DNA of 64,000 nucleotides. Origin: Flaccisagitta enflata. Lineage: Eukaryota > Chaetognatha > Sagittoidea > Aphragmophora. The DNA lies in NCBI GenBank assembly GCA_965153355.1, contig OZ231128.1, forward strand, positions 7,130,001 to 7,194,000, in the 5' to 3' direction. Below the pieces are notes generated by a model, which worked only from the letters and a program-made list of their open reading frames with translations, ran no database searches and had not been told where the DNA came from. Of this stretch, positions 11,361 through 23,970 are shown piece after piece. A program made the position numbers and the translations under genes. Positions within the stretch are counted from its first letter, which is position 1, and each line of letters opens with the position of its first letter.

Positions 11361-11457
11361 TTATGTATGTATGTATGTATGTATGTATGTATGTATGTAT
11401 GTATGTATGTATGTATGTATGTATGTATGTATGTATGTATGTATGTATGCATGTATG
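11361..11457. repeat. (GTAT)n microsatellite, left part
   Basis: About 24 copies of GTAT. The array is interrupted by the hAT-type MITE at 11,458-12,095 and resumes on its far side. Confidence 0.95.
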
Positions 11458-12095
<638 letters not shown>

Positions 12096-12310
12096 CATGT
12101 ATGTATGTATGTATGTATGTATGTATGTATGTATGTATGTATGTATGTATGTATGTATTTATGTGTGTGTGAATGAATGAATGAATGAATGATTGATTGA
12201 ATGAATGAATGAATGAATGAATGAATAAATCAATGAATGAATGAATGAATGAATTGATGAATGAATGAATGAATGAATTGATGAATGAAAGAATGAATGA
12301 ATATACAAAT
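12096..12310. repeat. (GTAT)n then (GAAT)n microsatellites
   Basis: GTAT repeats resume after the MITE and pass through GTGT into imperfect GAAT repeats. Confidence 0.9.
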
Positions 12311-12401
12311 GAATATAAAAATGATCATAAAAATGAATGACTGAATGATTAAATTAGTTAAAACGAGCTAAAACAAAAATGGAAAAGACATTTACCAGAT
12401 A

Positions 12402-12542
<141 letters not shown>

Positions 12543-12636
12543 CTCAACTCAAACGATCGTTACCGTTTTATCAGGTTCATATTTATAAGAGAGAGAGAAT
12601 GATCCCGGAAAAATCGCTCAGAAATGTATGGCGTTT

Positions 12637-12835
12637 TTAGTCGCGTGCACGCGACTCTACAACCCGCTTTGTCCGTCGGTTGGTCTGTCGGTCTGTCGGT
12701 TGGTCCGTCACACTTTACTTTTTTTTATGATTTTATTTTTTTGACGTCACCGCTCCTGCCCAAATGGTCTGGTGACCTCAAATATGGCCCCTGCCCACCC
12801 GCACGCGACTTCGGTAGCCGTGTATCCGGCCTTGT
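12637..12835 (+). repeat. Dispersed hairpin-ended repeat, copy e (best preserved)
   Basis: It begins TTTAGTCGCGTGCACGCGAC. The palindromic core AGTCGCGTGC at 12,639-12,648 is mirrored by GCACGCGACT at about 12,801-12,810, and the copy ends with GCCGTGTATCCGGC and CTTGTT. It is close to the copy at 612-816 throughout, including GCTCCTGCCC and GGTGACCT blocks. It is inferred to be a MITE-like or snap-back element of unknown superfamily. Confidence 0.65.
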
Positions 12836-12839
12836 TTTC

Positions 12840-13856
12840 CACCGTTTTGGTTCAGGTTCGGAATACCACAAAACCTTTCCTCGGGTTTAGGACGGGTTTA
12901 TAATGGTTTTTAAAGTAAATATAGTAACATAAAGATGTCTGATTATTTGCCAGAGAGAAAAAAAATGAGGGAAAAGAGGATAGAAAAAAAATGAAAGAGA
13001 GAAAAAAAGAGAAAAAAAAGAAAGAGAAAAAAAAGGAAAAAAAAAAAGAAAAAGAAAAGAAAGAAAAAAAAGGAAAGAAACAAAGGAAAGAAACAAACAC
13101 ATACACAAACAGACACAGACACGGTCACACTGAGACAGCACTGAGATAGCAGAAGATCTAAGATAAAGGGTGAGCTAAAAAGGGGAAAAATATGTTTGAA
13201 TGACAACTCTAGGGTGCAGGTCTCCAACTGATGACCAGAAACTGGATATAGTAAAATATTCTAATTCTTGGATTTTTTTCTAAATATGGGAAAGTACATG
13301 TTACCCTTCATGGTGACCTATCATCCCATGATATATCTTCTTTGAAGATGAATTCCCTTTCCTCCAATCACTAAGATTTCCCTTTAACAAACATTTAGTA
13401 TAAATTGTCCAAAGTCCCACCCCTTTTGTTTAATTGAGAGGAAGGGTAGCCACTAGGACGTCGGACACCCATAGTTCCTTTTTTTCAATTAGATGTAACT
13501 CTTGCTGAATTGATTATCCCAGTCAATGCCAGAAGTCAGCGCTAACTTTTATCCCCTAACCCAATAGCATACTTGAAAAAATATTTGATTAATATTAAGA
13601 CAAAAGTCTTGTTTTCTGCATAAAAATTACTTATCCAAAGGTTTTGATATTCATTAACCACTAAAATTAGGTCGTACCTAAAATTGGATAGGTGAGTATA
13701 TGAGTGGAAGCATATACTATACAGGAAAAGGTAACTTTTGAATGTTTTGTTTATTTTTAGATTCTCAGTTGATTTTGAAAAACATTTTTCTTCAAAGTTT
13801 TTTGTAAGATACTTTTTGTTGCACATTTCATAAGAAAAAAATCCAATGAAACTAAT
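12840..13856. other. Non-coding; A-rich (GAAA) tract then unique AT-rich DNA
   Basis: A purine-only tract (about 12,955-13,090) of GAAA/AAAA type gives only low-complexity Phe/Ser frames. From 13,100 to 13,856 I see no gene, repeat or RNA. Confidence 0.55.
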
Positions 13857-13857
13857 G

Positions 13858-14132
<275 letters not shown>

Positions 14133-14291
14133 TGATGGCGTAATCGTACGCGGACGCAGACGCGTACTCGCTGTACTCGCCATTTTTAGCTGTACTCGTA
14201 AGCGTAATCATAAGCGTTCCCTCAATTTCTGTGGACTCGTAAGCGTAAGCGTAAGCGTTCATCATTCCAATGAGTACACGCGTATGCCAAA

Positions 14292-14440
<149 letters not shown>

Positions 14441-14579
14441 GGCCCTTCCCCTTTGATGCAACTCATGAGCGACATGATCGTCCACGATCATCACTAGGTT
14501 GATCAGTTGTTTGCTTACTTTTGCTTACAATTAAAAACCGCGCAAAACCTTCTTTCTCTCTTTCTTTCTTTCTTTCATT

Positions 14580-15247
14580 GGATACTTTATTGGTGTCCTA
14601 GCAGATACCCCAGTCTGTGACTGGCTTTGAGTCTGACGTAGGAACCATTTATTGAATGCGATGAGCAGAGATATACAATTTGTTTTACATCAGCATAGTA
14701 AGTCACCACAGTTGTCGGGCTTGGGACCGACTCAGCGTTTTAAGCGCTCCCTCAAACTCCTGTGTTACCTTCATGCCCGTCCTGGATTCGACCCCTTGAC
14801 CTTCATTTCTGAAGGCAAGTGTTCTAACCATTAGACCATGAAGACTGACTTACTAGAGGCTGATGATTTCTTCCATTGGATACTTTTTTGGTGTCCTAGC
14901 AGATACCCCAGTCTGTGACTGGCTTTGAGTCTGACGTAGGAACCATTTATTGAATGCGATGAGCAGAGATATACAATTTGTTTTACATCAGCATAGTAAG
15001 TCACCACAGTTGTCGGGCTTGGGACCGACTCAGCGTTTTAAGCGCTCCCTCAAACTCCTGTGTTACCTTCATGCCCGTCCTGGATTCGACCCCTTGACCT
15101 TCATTTCTGAAGGCAAGTGTTCTAACCATTAGACCATGAAGACTCACTTACTAGAGGCTGATGATTTGTTCCAGTGGATACTTTATTGGTGTCCTAGCAG
15201 ATACCCCAGTCTGTGACTGGCTTTGAGTCTGACGTAGGAACCATTTC
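14580..15247 (-). repeat. tRNA-derived SINE, 298-bp unit in 2.2 tandem copies
   Basis: Units begin GGATACTTT at 14,580, 14,878 and 15,176, exactly 298 bases apart. The first two are almost identical, and the third is cut after about 70 bases by a TTTC array. On the minus strand each full unit carries an RNA polymerase III A box (TGGTCTAATGG; 14,828-14,838 and 15,126-15,136) and a B box (GGGTCGAATCC; 14,784-14,794 and 15,082-15,092) at tRNA-like spacing. The tRNA-like cloverleaf is imperfect around the anticodon, so this is a SINE head and not a functional tRNA. The 60-residue frame present in both copies is a by-product. Confidence 0.75.
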
Positions 15248-15469
15248 TTTCTTTCTTTCTTTCTTTCTTTCTTTCCTTCTTTCTTTCCTTCTTTCTTTCT
15301 TTTTTTCTTTCTTCCTTTTTTTTCTTTCTGTCTTTTTTCATTCTGTCTTTTTTCTATCTGTCTTTTTCTTTTTTTCTTTCATTCTTTTTTTTTCTTTCTT
15401 TCTTTCTTTCTTTCTTTCTATCTTTCTTTCCTTTTTTCTTTCTTTTTTCTTTTTTCTTTCTTTCTTTTT

Positions 15470-15542
<73 letters not shown>

Positions 15543-15649
15543 ACTCAGTCTTTCCCTCTCAATTGTTTGGTCACTTGGTTAATCAAAGGTTCAAAACCGC
15601 GCAAAACATCCAATTTTTTAAGCCTTTACTCATTACTTCATACCTTCAT

Positions 15650-15705
<56 letters not shown>

Positions 15706-15742
15706 TTTCTTTCTCTCTTTTTTTTTCTTTCTTTCAATTCGA
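15243..15742. repeat. (TTTC)n microsatellite in two blocks
   Basis: Imperfect then pure TTTC repeats (15,243-15,541) and a second pure block (15,650-15,738), separated by about 100 bases of unique sequence that repeats the ccgcgcaaaac phrase seen at 14,537. Confidence 0.93.
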
Positions 15743-16184
15743 CCAAAATTGGTTTTGCTGTCCAAGGGGGCTTGTAAATTGAGTTGTACTCGTTGTGTAC
15801 TCGTAATCGTAATTGTACGCGGTCAATGATAGTTGGAATCGTAAGCGTAATCGTACTCGCTCATGCAGTAATGTACGCGGAATCGTAATCGGTCTAAAAT
15901 GCATCGCGTTGCCATCGCTGATATATATATATACACACATGATATCATGAAAAAGGTGATAAATGCAAAGATACAAAAATAATTTAATGAGTGAAAAGCA
16001 AAAAGCAAAAAGCAAAAATATCCTACAAAGCAAAGTCGGGTTTGAATGCAAAACCGAATTTCGGGTTTGGCCCCAAAACCGAGTCTCGGCCTTCTCACGG
16101 CCAAACCCGCAAGGCCTTACCCATGAGGATTTTTTGACATCGGCTTTGATCTAGTCTAGATGTAATCATCTTAAACTAGTTTGA

Positions 16185-16187
16185 CAA

Positions 16188-16222
<35 letters not shown>

Positions 16223-16236
16223 CTCTCTCTCTCTCC
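16185..16236. repeat. (CA)n-(CT)n microsatellite
   Basis: About 30 bases of CA followed by about 16 of CT. The flanks are unique and no gene is seen. Confidence 0.9.
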
Positions 16237-16584
16237 TAACAAAAGGTGCCATTGATGAAGGTGCTATTGATGCGCCTCTAATTGAGAGGCAAGAAAAAAC
16301 AACTGTTTGTCTCGGTCTCAGCCCCTGCAAGGACAAATTCTTTGGGACAAGCTGTATACTCTTCACTTAAAAAAAACAAACAAAACAAAACAAAATAAAA
16401 ACAAAGCCAAACGACCAAATTACTCAAATAGAATTTTTTTAATCTAATCGCAGTGCAACATGCTCTGCTCGATGTGAATTTAAACCATGTAAAAAAATGC
16501 TGTAAGTAGGTTGTAGGGATGGTGCTCCCATCCATATAGCCATTTTGGTATTTCCAATAAATCCCACGTTTTCTTTAAGTCTTT

Positions 16585-16585
16585 T

Positions 16586-16680
<95 letters not shown>
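16585..16680. repeat. (CTGT)n-(CT)n microsatellite
   Basis: A short CTGT run is followed by about 80 bases of CT. Confidence 0.95.
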
Positions 16681-16681
<1 letters not shown>

Positions 16682-17811
16682 TTATGTAAAAAAAGTAACT
16701 TATGCAGCGACAGTGATGTTTTAAATACAGTTAAGCTTCACTAGAAGGCATCTCAAGGCACTGGTTGATTTCATGCCTTCTAGGCGAGGTGCCTTATTGC
16801 CGAGCCTGTATATATTTGCACAATACTGAATACATAAGGTTCAAATATATGTTACTTATTCTATCTGTTGGTTTGATACACAATCAAGTAGGATGCTTGA
16901 AGGTGGAAACAAAATTAAGCATTGCAATGGGCAATGATTGTAAGCAGCCTCACTGTTATCATTTACCAGTTTGCCACCTGACATACCAGGCATAAGACTA
17001 GAAAAGCGAAGGCAGTGCATAAAAAACTATGGACATATCTTACACAACGGACATATCTAACGCAAAAACATGATTGGGATTATGTTTCTTTCCAAGAAAT
17101 ACTTTGCTGAATAGGACAGTGTGACAAGAATGTAAGAGTAAGTCACTTTCATCGATTTTAAAACTAGTATGGTAGGCACTATTCTTGGACCTTTAACTTT
17201 CAAGGCATGATTATACAGTGGTTAAAAATGTCATTCACACATCAATATGGCACACCGTGATTTAGCTGCCCTCTAACCTGCGTAGGCTACGTGCGTAGTC
17301 AAATGAACTTTGTTTCCTTACCTTGCCCCCACCAATTCTTTATGTCATTGTTTACCTTACGCTCCCCCTTTCTTTACACTTAAGTTGATCAACCCCATTT
17401 ACCTTACGTTTTCTTTACACCTACTTTCGTTTACCCTTGGGTAAATCTCTTCTGTACGGCCAATTTTCATTACTGAAAAGTTTCCGATCAAATGCAGTGC
17501 ATTTTTATCAGTATGAACGTTCAACCATATGATAGCGAGTTTTCATTTAAATGGCGAGTGTTCACATGGATTTCCTGTAAAATTCTTTTACTGTCTTTGC
17601 GTCTACCTGTATCTTTTAAACTGTCTCTCTGTTCGTCTTTGAATCTGTCTTGTCTGTCCCTGCATTTGTCTGTCTTAGCCTAGCTCTGTATCAGATTGTC
17701 GGTCTTTGTCCGTTTCAGCTCTGTCCTTGTCTTTGTCATTGTCTTTGTCTTTCTCTGTCTTTGATTTTCTCTTTTTCTTTCTCTTCCGAAAATAACACTG
17801 ACAAGGCTTCA

Positions 17812-17816
<5 letters not shown>

Positions 17817-17897
<81 letters not shown>

Positions 17898-17955
17898 ACA
17901 CACACACACACAAATAAACACACAGACAGACAGACACACACACACACATAAACAC

Positions 17956-18002
<47 letters not shown>

Positions 18003-18150
18003 TAAAGACATACAGACAGACATACAGACAGACATACAGACAGAGGCACAAAGACGGACAGATAGACAGAGGCACAAAGACGGACAGATAGACAGAGGCA
18101 CAAAGACGGACAGATAGACAGAGGCACAGACAGAGACACAGACAGAAACA
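17817..18150. repeat. Compound (GA)n-(CA)n-(GACA)n microsatellite with 24-bp units
   Basis: GA, CA and GACA blocks are followed by three copies of a longer unit containing AGAGGCACAAAGACGGAC at 18,042-18,122. The Leu-Cys-Val-Ser frames are low complexity. Confidence 0.93.
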
Positions 18151-19539
18151 GAGACTTGCCTAATGGTTTAGTTTAACATTATCAATGACGTGATCTCACC
18201 CATTTGAATCGAAAACTTAACCAGCAAAGAAATTTGATGTACAGAAAAACTGCTGAAAGAATATCTTCCTCTCAACCGCCCTTTTTACGCACGTCCTAAA
18301 AACAAATGATCTACGTTTTGCTTTGCTTACCTTACCCACGAGGTAGTCACTTTTCTACGCAGTAAACGGGTAACAAACGCGTTTGAACGGTAAGAAACAA
18401 ACTCAGACGCCCGTAGGAAACGTTTGCCTACGTGCCCCCTTCCATTTATCAGTGGGTTAAGTTTCTTATAGGAAATAACATTGTGTATGGCATCATCGAT
18501 CTTTCATAGGCATGCATTCATCGGCAAATTGAGTTTTCACTCTTCTTCTTCTTCATCTTCTCCTTCCTATCCCATTCATTTCACCTAGTTTCCCGTTTTG
18601 CTCAATTCCTCCTCATCATAATAATTGGTTTTCCTCTGAAATGAAATGAAAATGAAATGAAAATGAAAATGAAAATGAAAATGAAAACAAGATTTATTCC
18701 CTCCATGGGGCAAAATGGTAACACAGCAGCGCAATGATCAAGTGGGGGAGGGGGGATTACACTTAAGCCGGGGCTTCCAATAATAACACAAGAATAAAAA
18801 AAGGCGTAATTGTTTTGGACGACTTGTCCTGGGCAATCCCCATAAAATTACGAGTCCGGTACAAAAATTTTGTACAAACAAAGAAAATAGTCATAAATTC
18901 AAAGAGCGACGAGATACCGGTAAGAATACTGGCAGAACGAGTGTAAATGTCCCACAAATCCAGACTCTGTTCAGAGCCAACAATGCTATCGTAAACGTGG
19001 CGATTCCCTCTTCCTCGGGCGTCTTGGCATGCCCCAAAGGCCCCCCTGGGCGAATCCCCAGCATCCCAGAAAATGCCTCCTGGCATTGTTTTGCGAGAAT
19101 ATCTTCCTCCAGCAGTCATGAGTCCCAGTAATCAGTAATCAGGCCATGTATTGTCCGTTTCAATCGTCAGTCCAGCCTTGAGTGTTTCAAGGCCCCTCTT
19201 GTTTAACTTATCCTTCTTTTTTTTTTTCCTTTAGAATATAGAATTCTAAATATTGCCCAGAATAAAGTTATCAGACCATGAGCTGGTTTGTCCGTTCGTT
19301 GGTGGTTGTTTTGCTGATTAAGATAGCTTGATTCTCCATAGCACTTAACTTTCAGTATGGTTGTTGTTGTTTTTTGTAGGAGGTGCCCCAAGTTTCCCGG
19401 GGACGCTGCCGAAACAGTCACAGGTAAAACCGCGAGGCGATCAGCCGTTAGAACCCCATAGGGGTCAGATGGAGTGCTGCAAGAGTACTCCAAGGAGAAC
19501 TACAAGCAGACTCCGGGGAAAAAAAAAAAGCTAGAATTA
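18151..19539. other. Non-coding stretch, nothing firmly recognised
   Basis: A short (GAAAAT)n array sits at 18,640-18,690. A minus-strand frame at 18,763-19,119 (118 codons) and another at 19,203-19,493 have no recognisable motif. They may be tails of decayed retroelements, but I cannot support a gene. Confidence 0.4.
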
Positions 19540-22005
19540 TACCAAATACATGTTTATTGTTTGATTAGTTTATTTGTCTCAATTTTAGGTAAAGAACAAA
19601 CAAAAGGAGAAAAGGTGTATAGTACAATTGTTCTGACCTTAACCTAACCTGGCCTAACCAATCCCTAACCTAAATAACCAAGGAATTGAGCAAGTAACTA
19701 ATGGTGTCGTTTGTCAGTGCATCGTGGGTTGTAGAAAATTGTCTTGTGTGCATATCCTTGCAGTAATTGCCGTTTTATGGCATTTTTAAAGATAGATTTT
19801 CTGGCTATCTTTTTAGTATCACTGGGTATCTCATTCCAGAAGTTGGGTCCCTTTGAACGGAAACCATTCTTGCCTGCCCTTGTTTTATAGACTGGTATCC
19901 TTAGATTAAGAGGTTCATGGGTGTGGGCCCTTAGATGGAACCTACTGACTTCCTGATCTTTTTTCACAAACTGTCTTATCTCATTTGGGGCGTTATTGTT
20001 TATGCAGTCATGAGTTAGCATCAGACATTGTTGCTTATAGAGATCTTCAAACTTAAGTAAGCCTGTCTTCTTCATTCTAGGTTCAGTATGGGAGGAGTAA
20101 TAAGACTTAGTTATTGTTCTGATTGCACGTTTTTGAATTGACACTATTCTGTTTTTGTTTTGACCGCTGCATCCTCCCCATGCGGGCAAGCCATACTGCA
20201 GATGGGGCTGAATAAATGAATTATATAGGAGCTTGAGGGATGACGGAGGAAGTATTTTTTTTACTCTATCAATTACACTGTTATTACGCGATATTGTGTT
20301 TGCAACCTTCATACAGTGCTTATCCCAGTTGAGTCGGCTATCTATTTGTATTCCAAGAAATGGCGCATCTTCTTCATATTGCAGTTTTACACCGTCCAGA
20401 GTAACGTCATCAGTGTTATCAGGGTGGGTTAGTGACTTACTAAAATAGACCATTTTGGTTTTATGTGGGTTAAGTTTAAGTTGGTTAGCTTTAAAATAGT
20501 CATTGACATTTTCCAGTTCATAGTTAAGATCCCTGATAACCGTTTCCAGAGTCTTGCCTCTAACAAGTAGATTTGTATCATCAGCATACATTACAGATTT
20601 CAGTTTTGTGGAAGAGGGCAAGTCATTGATATAGATAAGAAAGAGGAGAGGTCCAAGAATACTGCCTTGAGGTACACCAGTCTCTAGAGCTAGCAGAGAG
20701 CTTTTGCAATTGCCCCATTCTGTGTATTGCTTTCTGTCTTTTAAGTAGGACTTAAACCAGTTGAGGGCTATTCCTCTTATTCCATAGTGCTCTAATTTTA
20801 AAAGTAGAATGTCATGATTTAGAGTATCAAAGGCCTTACTCAGGTCACAAAATATTCCAATTGCGTGTTCATTCTTTTCCATAGCATCCTCAATAGACCC
20901 AAGAAAGTCAAGAGTGGCATGAGTAGTGTTGTGTCCTCTCCTAAACCCATATTGTGAGTCAAAAATGATTTCATAGCGGACCAGGAACTCGAAAACTTTG
21001 TTATAGATAAGTCGCTCAATGATCTTTGAAAATATAGGAAGTAATGAGATTGGTCTGTAGTTTTCATACATTTGTTTACTGCCCTTGTTTTTATAGATAG
21101 GTATCACTCATGCAATTTTTGCATTTTCTGGAAAAATACCTTCTCTTTGCGAGCAATTGATAAGATGTGCCACCATTGGGGCAAGTATATCTATGTCATT
21201 TAAAACAATATTTTGTTGTAATCCCATTGGGTCTTTGCTAGTTTTGAGTTTGAATTTTTTACAAGCATCAGTGACATCCTCGGCGACGATATCACTAAGG
21301 AGTATCGAGTTCTGATTAATTGTAACATGTTTATTAAGGTAGTGTTGCGCATCATTTGTGGATTGCCCCACACTCTGGTTTGTTTCTTTGCCAACTTTAG
21401 CATAAAAATCATTAAAGTTATCAGCATTTTCTTGGTCATTTTCAACCCATTTGCCCGAATAGTAAAAACCAGTTGTAACTTCATCTTTGTTGTTTGTTTT
21501 GTTAGTGACTTGTTTAATCACTGCCCAGTGTCTCTTTATGTCTCCCATGCTATCCTTAATTTGTTTTTCAATGTATTATTTTTGTGCCTTTCTACACTTT
21601 GCAACAATTTCATTCCTCAGCCTTTGGTACTCTGGCCTTCTATTTTTTATTTTGACCAATCTGTCTCTTTTCCTCATGTCAGTCAAAAGTTCATTGGTCA
21701 GCCACGGTTCCCGTTTGTACCTACTAGATCCTTTTTTGCATATTTTCACTGTCTTGGTTTCATTGTAGTGTTTGGCATATTTTGCGATTATTAAATCGTA
21801 CACCAGGTTTGGATCATTTTGTTCATACACCTCATTCCAATTTTCTTGCCTCAGCCCTTCCCTCCTTTGAAGATGGTTTTCCTTAGTGAAGAAAGTTTTT
21901 TCAAAGGTCTCCTTTTTCAATTTTTTTGTCATTCCGATTTCTAATATGATGAATGTTGGATAATGGTCAGTGTAGCCGCTACTACCAGCAATCATAATCA
22001 TCGGT
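19540..22005 (-). mobile_element. 5'-truncated non-LTR retrotransposon (LINE) with two in-frame stops
   Basis: On the minus strand, one reading frame runs from about 22,001 to a stop at 19,698. It starts in the last part of an AP-endonuclease domain (a DHYP motif), continues through a linker, then a complete reverse transcriptase with SRDH-like lead-in, GFRRGHNT, FCDLSKAFDTLNH, GVPQGSILGP and YADDTN motifs, and a C-terminal thumb. It is interrupted by TAA at 21,573-21,575 and TGA at 21,108-21,110, the latter within a KIA-x-VIPI motif where an Arg codon (CGA) is expected. The frame is otherwise continuous, so decay is slight. Motif style fits the Jockey/CR1 group. The 3' UTR has AATAAA near 19,560-19,580 (minus). 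The 5' end stops beside (CATCATCGGTAT)-like repeats. Confidence 0.85.
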
Positions 22006-22316
22006 TTTCCGCTTCATCATCATCGGTATCACTCATCATCATCATTGGTATTCCTCTTCATCATCGAAATCACCCTCATCAGTATTTCTTTTTAACTTTT
22101 ACCTTCTTTTCCAACCTTTGTTCATCCACCTCCTCAATTTTTTTGTCAGGTGTCTTCAAAGCGAGCTAAATCATGTGAAATTTGCCTAATAGGCGGGTGC
22201 CTTATATCCGGGACTTCTTAACAAAAAAATTAACAGACAAACGTTGGGTCTTTTGAAAATATGCCTAGAAGCGAGGGATGCCTTATAAGCAGGTGCGCTC
22301 TAGTGAAGTTAAACTG

Positions 22317-23970
22317 TAGATTTAAACAAAAACATCAATCATTCATGAATTTTACGACATTTGCACCATTTGCGACTTTTTTTCAGTTGGCGAGAGCCGC
22401 CTTTATTGGTACTCAAGTCACTTTGTATATAATCTGAAATATATTGCCTTTAAATGTCACAAGATGATTTTGCTTGAAACTCTGCAGTCAGTGGACATTT
22501 CGATATTTGTAGATATGTCAGCAGTTTGGCATATCTCAACCCCTTGAGATCACTCATTCTGGGATATTTCAACCCGTTGAGATCGCTCATTCTAGCACAT
22601 TTCAACATGTTGAGATCTCTCATGTCCAAGATTTATCTCAGTAGATATGCCAAACTGCTGACATATCTACAAATATCGAAATGTCCATAGACTGTCTGGG
22701 GCAAATAGATTCCACATGATTCTCTTTGAGCCCAATCATGGTTAAATGTCCCTTCAGGGTGCTGCCCCTCTCACCATCTTTTATTATCAGGGTAGTGAGG
22801 GATGTTGTTTCACTTTTCATTTACAGAGGGGCATTGGGTACCGCTGATGCTTTATTTTGCTTCTTGTTTTTTTTTCTTTCTCTTTTTTGTTGTATGTAAT
22901 AAAACTATGGCAAAAAAACAACAAGACCAACACCTATAAGTCGCATGCGAGACTTACAGATTGACTTAGAATGACTTAGAATAACTTAAAATGACTCAGT
23001 TTACCTTAAAAAGACTTAATATGACTTAAAGAAATGTAATTGATAAAAAAAAGTAAAATGGGGACCGACAAACCGACCGACCAACCAACCGACGGACGGA
23101 CAAAGCGGGGTGTAGAGTCGCGTAAACGCGACTAAAAAGTGGCTTATAAAGGTGTATGAATGACATAAGAGCATTCAAAAACATTTAAAATTTCTTTAAA
23201 TTGGCTGTAACAACCTTTAAACAACTTTGTGACGGATTGGCAGACAGATGGACAGACTAACTGACCAACCAAAAAGTTGCTTATAGAGGCTTATAAACGC
23301 CTTAGAAACATTCAAAAACATTTAAAATGTCTTTATTTCATGTAAAAAAAGCCTCTTAAACAGCTTTGTTACGGACCGACGGACCGCCCGACGGACCAAC
23401 CGACCGACAGACCGACGGACCAACCGAAAAGTGGCTCGTAGAGTCGCGTAGCACGCGACTAAAAATAATTCAAGAACGTCTAGTGAAACTGCCCAAAACT
23501 TAAAAACATTGAAGGCTTGCCCAGAAAGTGACGTTCTTATAAGTAGAAATCAGTGTATATCTGTCTATGGTCCAGACTACAGTGAAAAATAGTATTTTAA
23601 AGATAGAACCGCTACACATTTTTTTTTATAAGAGACAACTTTTTTGAAATCAGCCTGAGCGTTCTTAATTTTTCAGCCGTTTTCAGCCTGAAATTCTTTT
23701 AAAGTGTTCTTAATTTCTTTGATGTTTACAAATATAAAAAACGTATAAAAATACCTTATTTATAATAATTGTATCTTAAACTTGATAATCATCATGTTTC
23801 TTTTTTTAAATAATGCCTGATTTCATCGGCAAATTAGGAAAAGAAGTCATTTTTAATGATAAAAAACCTACAAATCTGAAAATTTTGAATACAATTCATG
23901 TTTTAAATAAGAAACTAAAAAAAAAAGTTCTTTTGAAAATGGCTAATACTAAATTTCAGCCTGGGCTATT
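22317..23970. other. Non-coding; foldback repeat and minus-strand dispersed repeats
   Basis: Contains a perfect 45-bp inverted repeat (22,492-22,687) and at least two minus-strand copies of the dispersed repeat (about 22,938-23,137 and 23,365-23,463, each ending in an AGTCGCG...CGCGACT palindrome and an A-run). AT-rich DNA with TTCTTATAAG motifs (23,530-23,700) resembles the 30.0-30.4 kb repeat. No gene is seen. Confidence 0.55.
22492..22687. repeat. Foldback element, perfect 45-bp inverted repeat
   Basis: The arms 22,492-22,536 and 22,643-22,687 are exact reverse complements (starting TGGACATTTCGATATTTGTA). The 106-base centre holds three diverged copies of a TTTCAACNNGTTGAGATC unit, each itself a small palindrome. 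The whole would fold into a long hairpin. It may be a MITE or a small-RNA-like hairpin locus. Confidence 0.85.

Larger units (their letters stand above)
16728..22316. mobile_element. Inverted-repeat pair with TA flanks (possible Tc1/pogo-like element with nested LINE)
   Basis: The left end CAGTTAAGCTTCACTAGA at 16,728 is mirrored on the right at 22,316 (reverse complement CAGTTTAACTTCACTAGA). Both sides continue with similar AAGGCAT / CTTCTAGGC blocks, and each is flanked by TA. CAGT-type ends with TA flanks resemble pogo/Tigger elements. The interior contains microsatellites and the 5'-truncated LINE, and no transposase was recognised. It may be one element filled by later insertions or two ends of separate copies. 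Confidence 0.4.

Noticed and set aside
14652-15132. Two identical 60-codon ORFs
   Set aside because: They are the two copies of the tRNA-derived SINE read on the opposite strand to its pol III boxes.
18763-19119. Minus-strand 118-codon ORF
   Set aside because: No motif, no splice or poly(A) context, and repeat-rich surroundings; probability of a real gene is low.
19620-19680. Telomere-like TTAACCTAACC repeats
   Set aside because: Only a few irregular copies, lying in the LINE 3' UTR; not a telomeric array.
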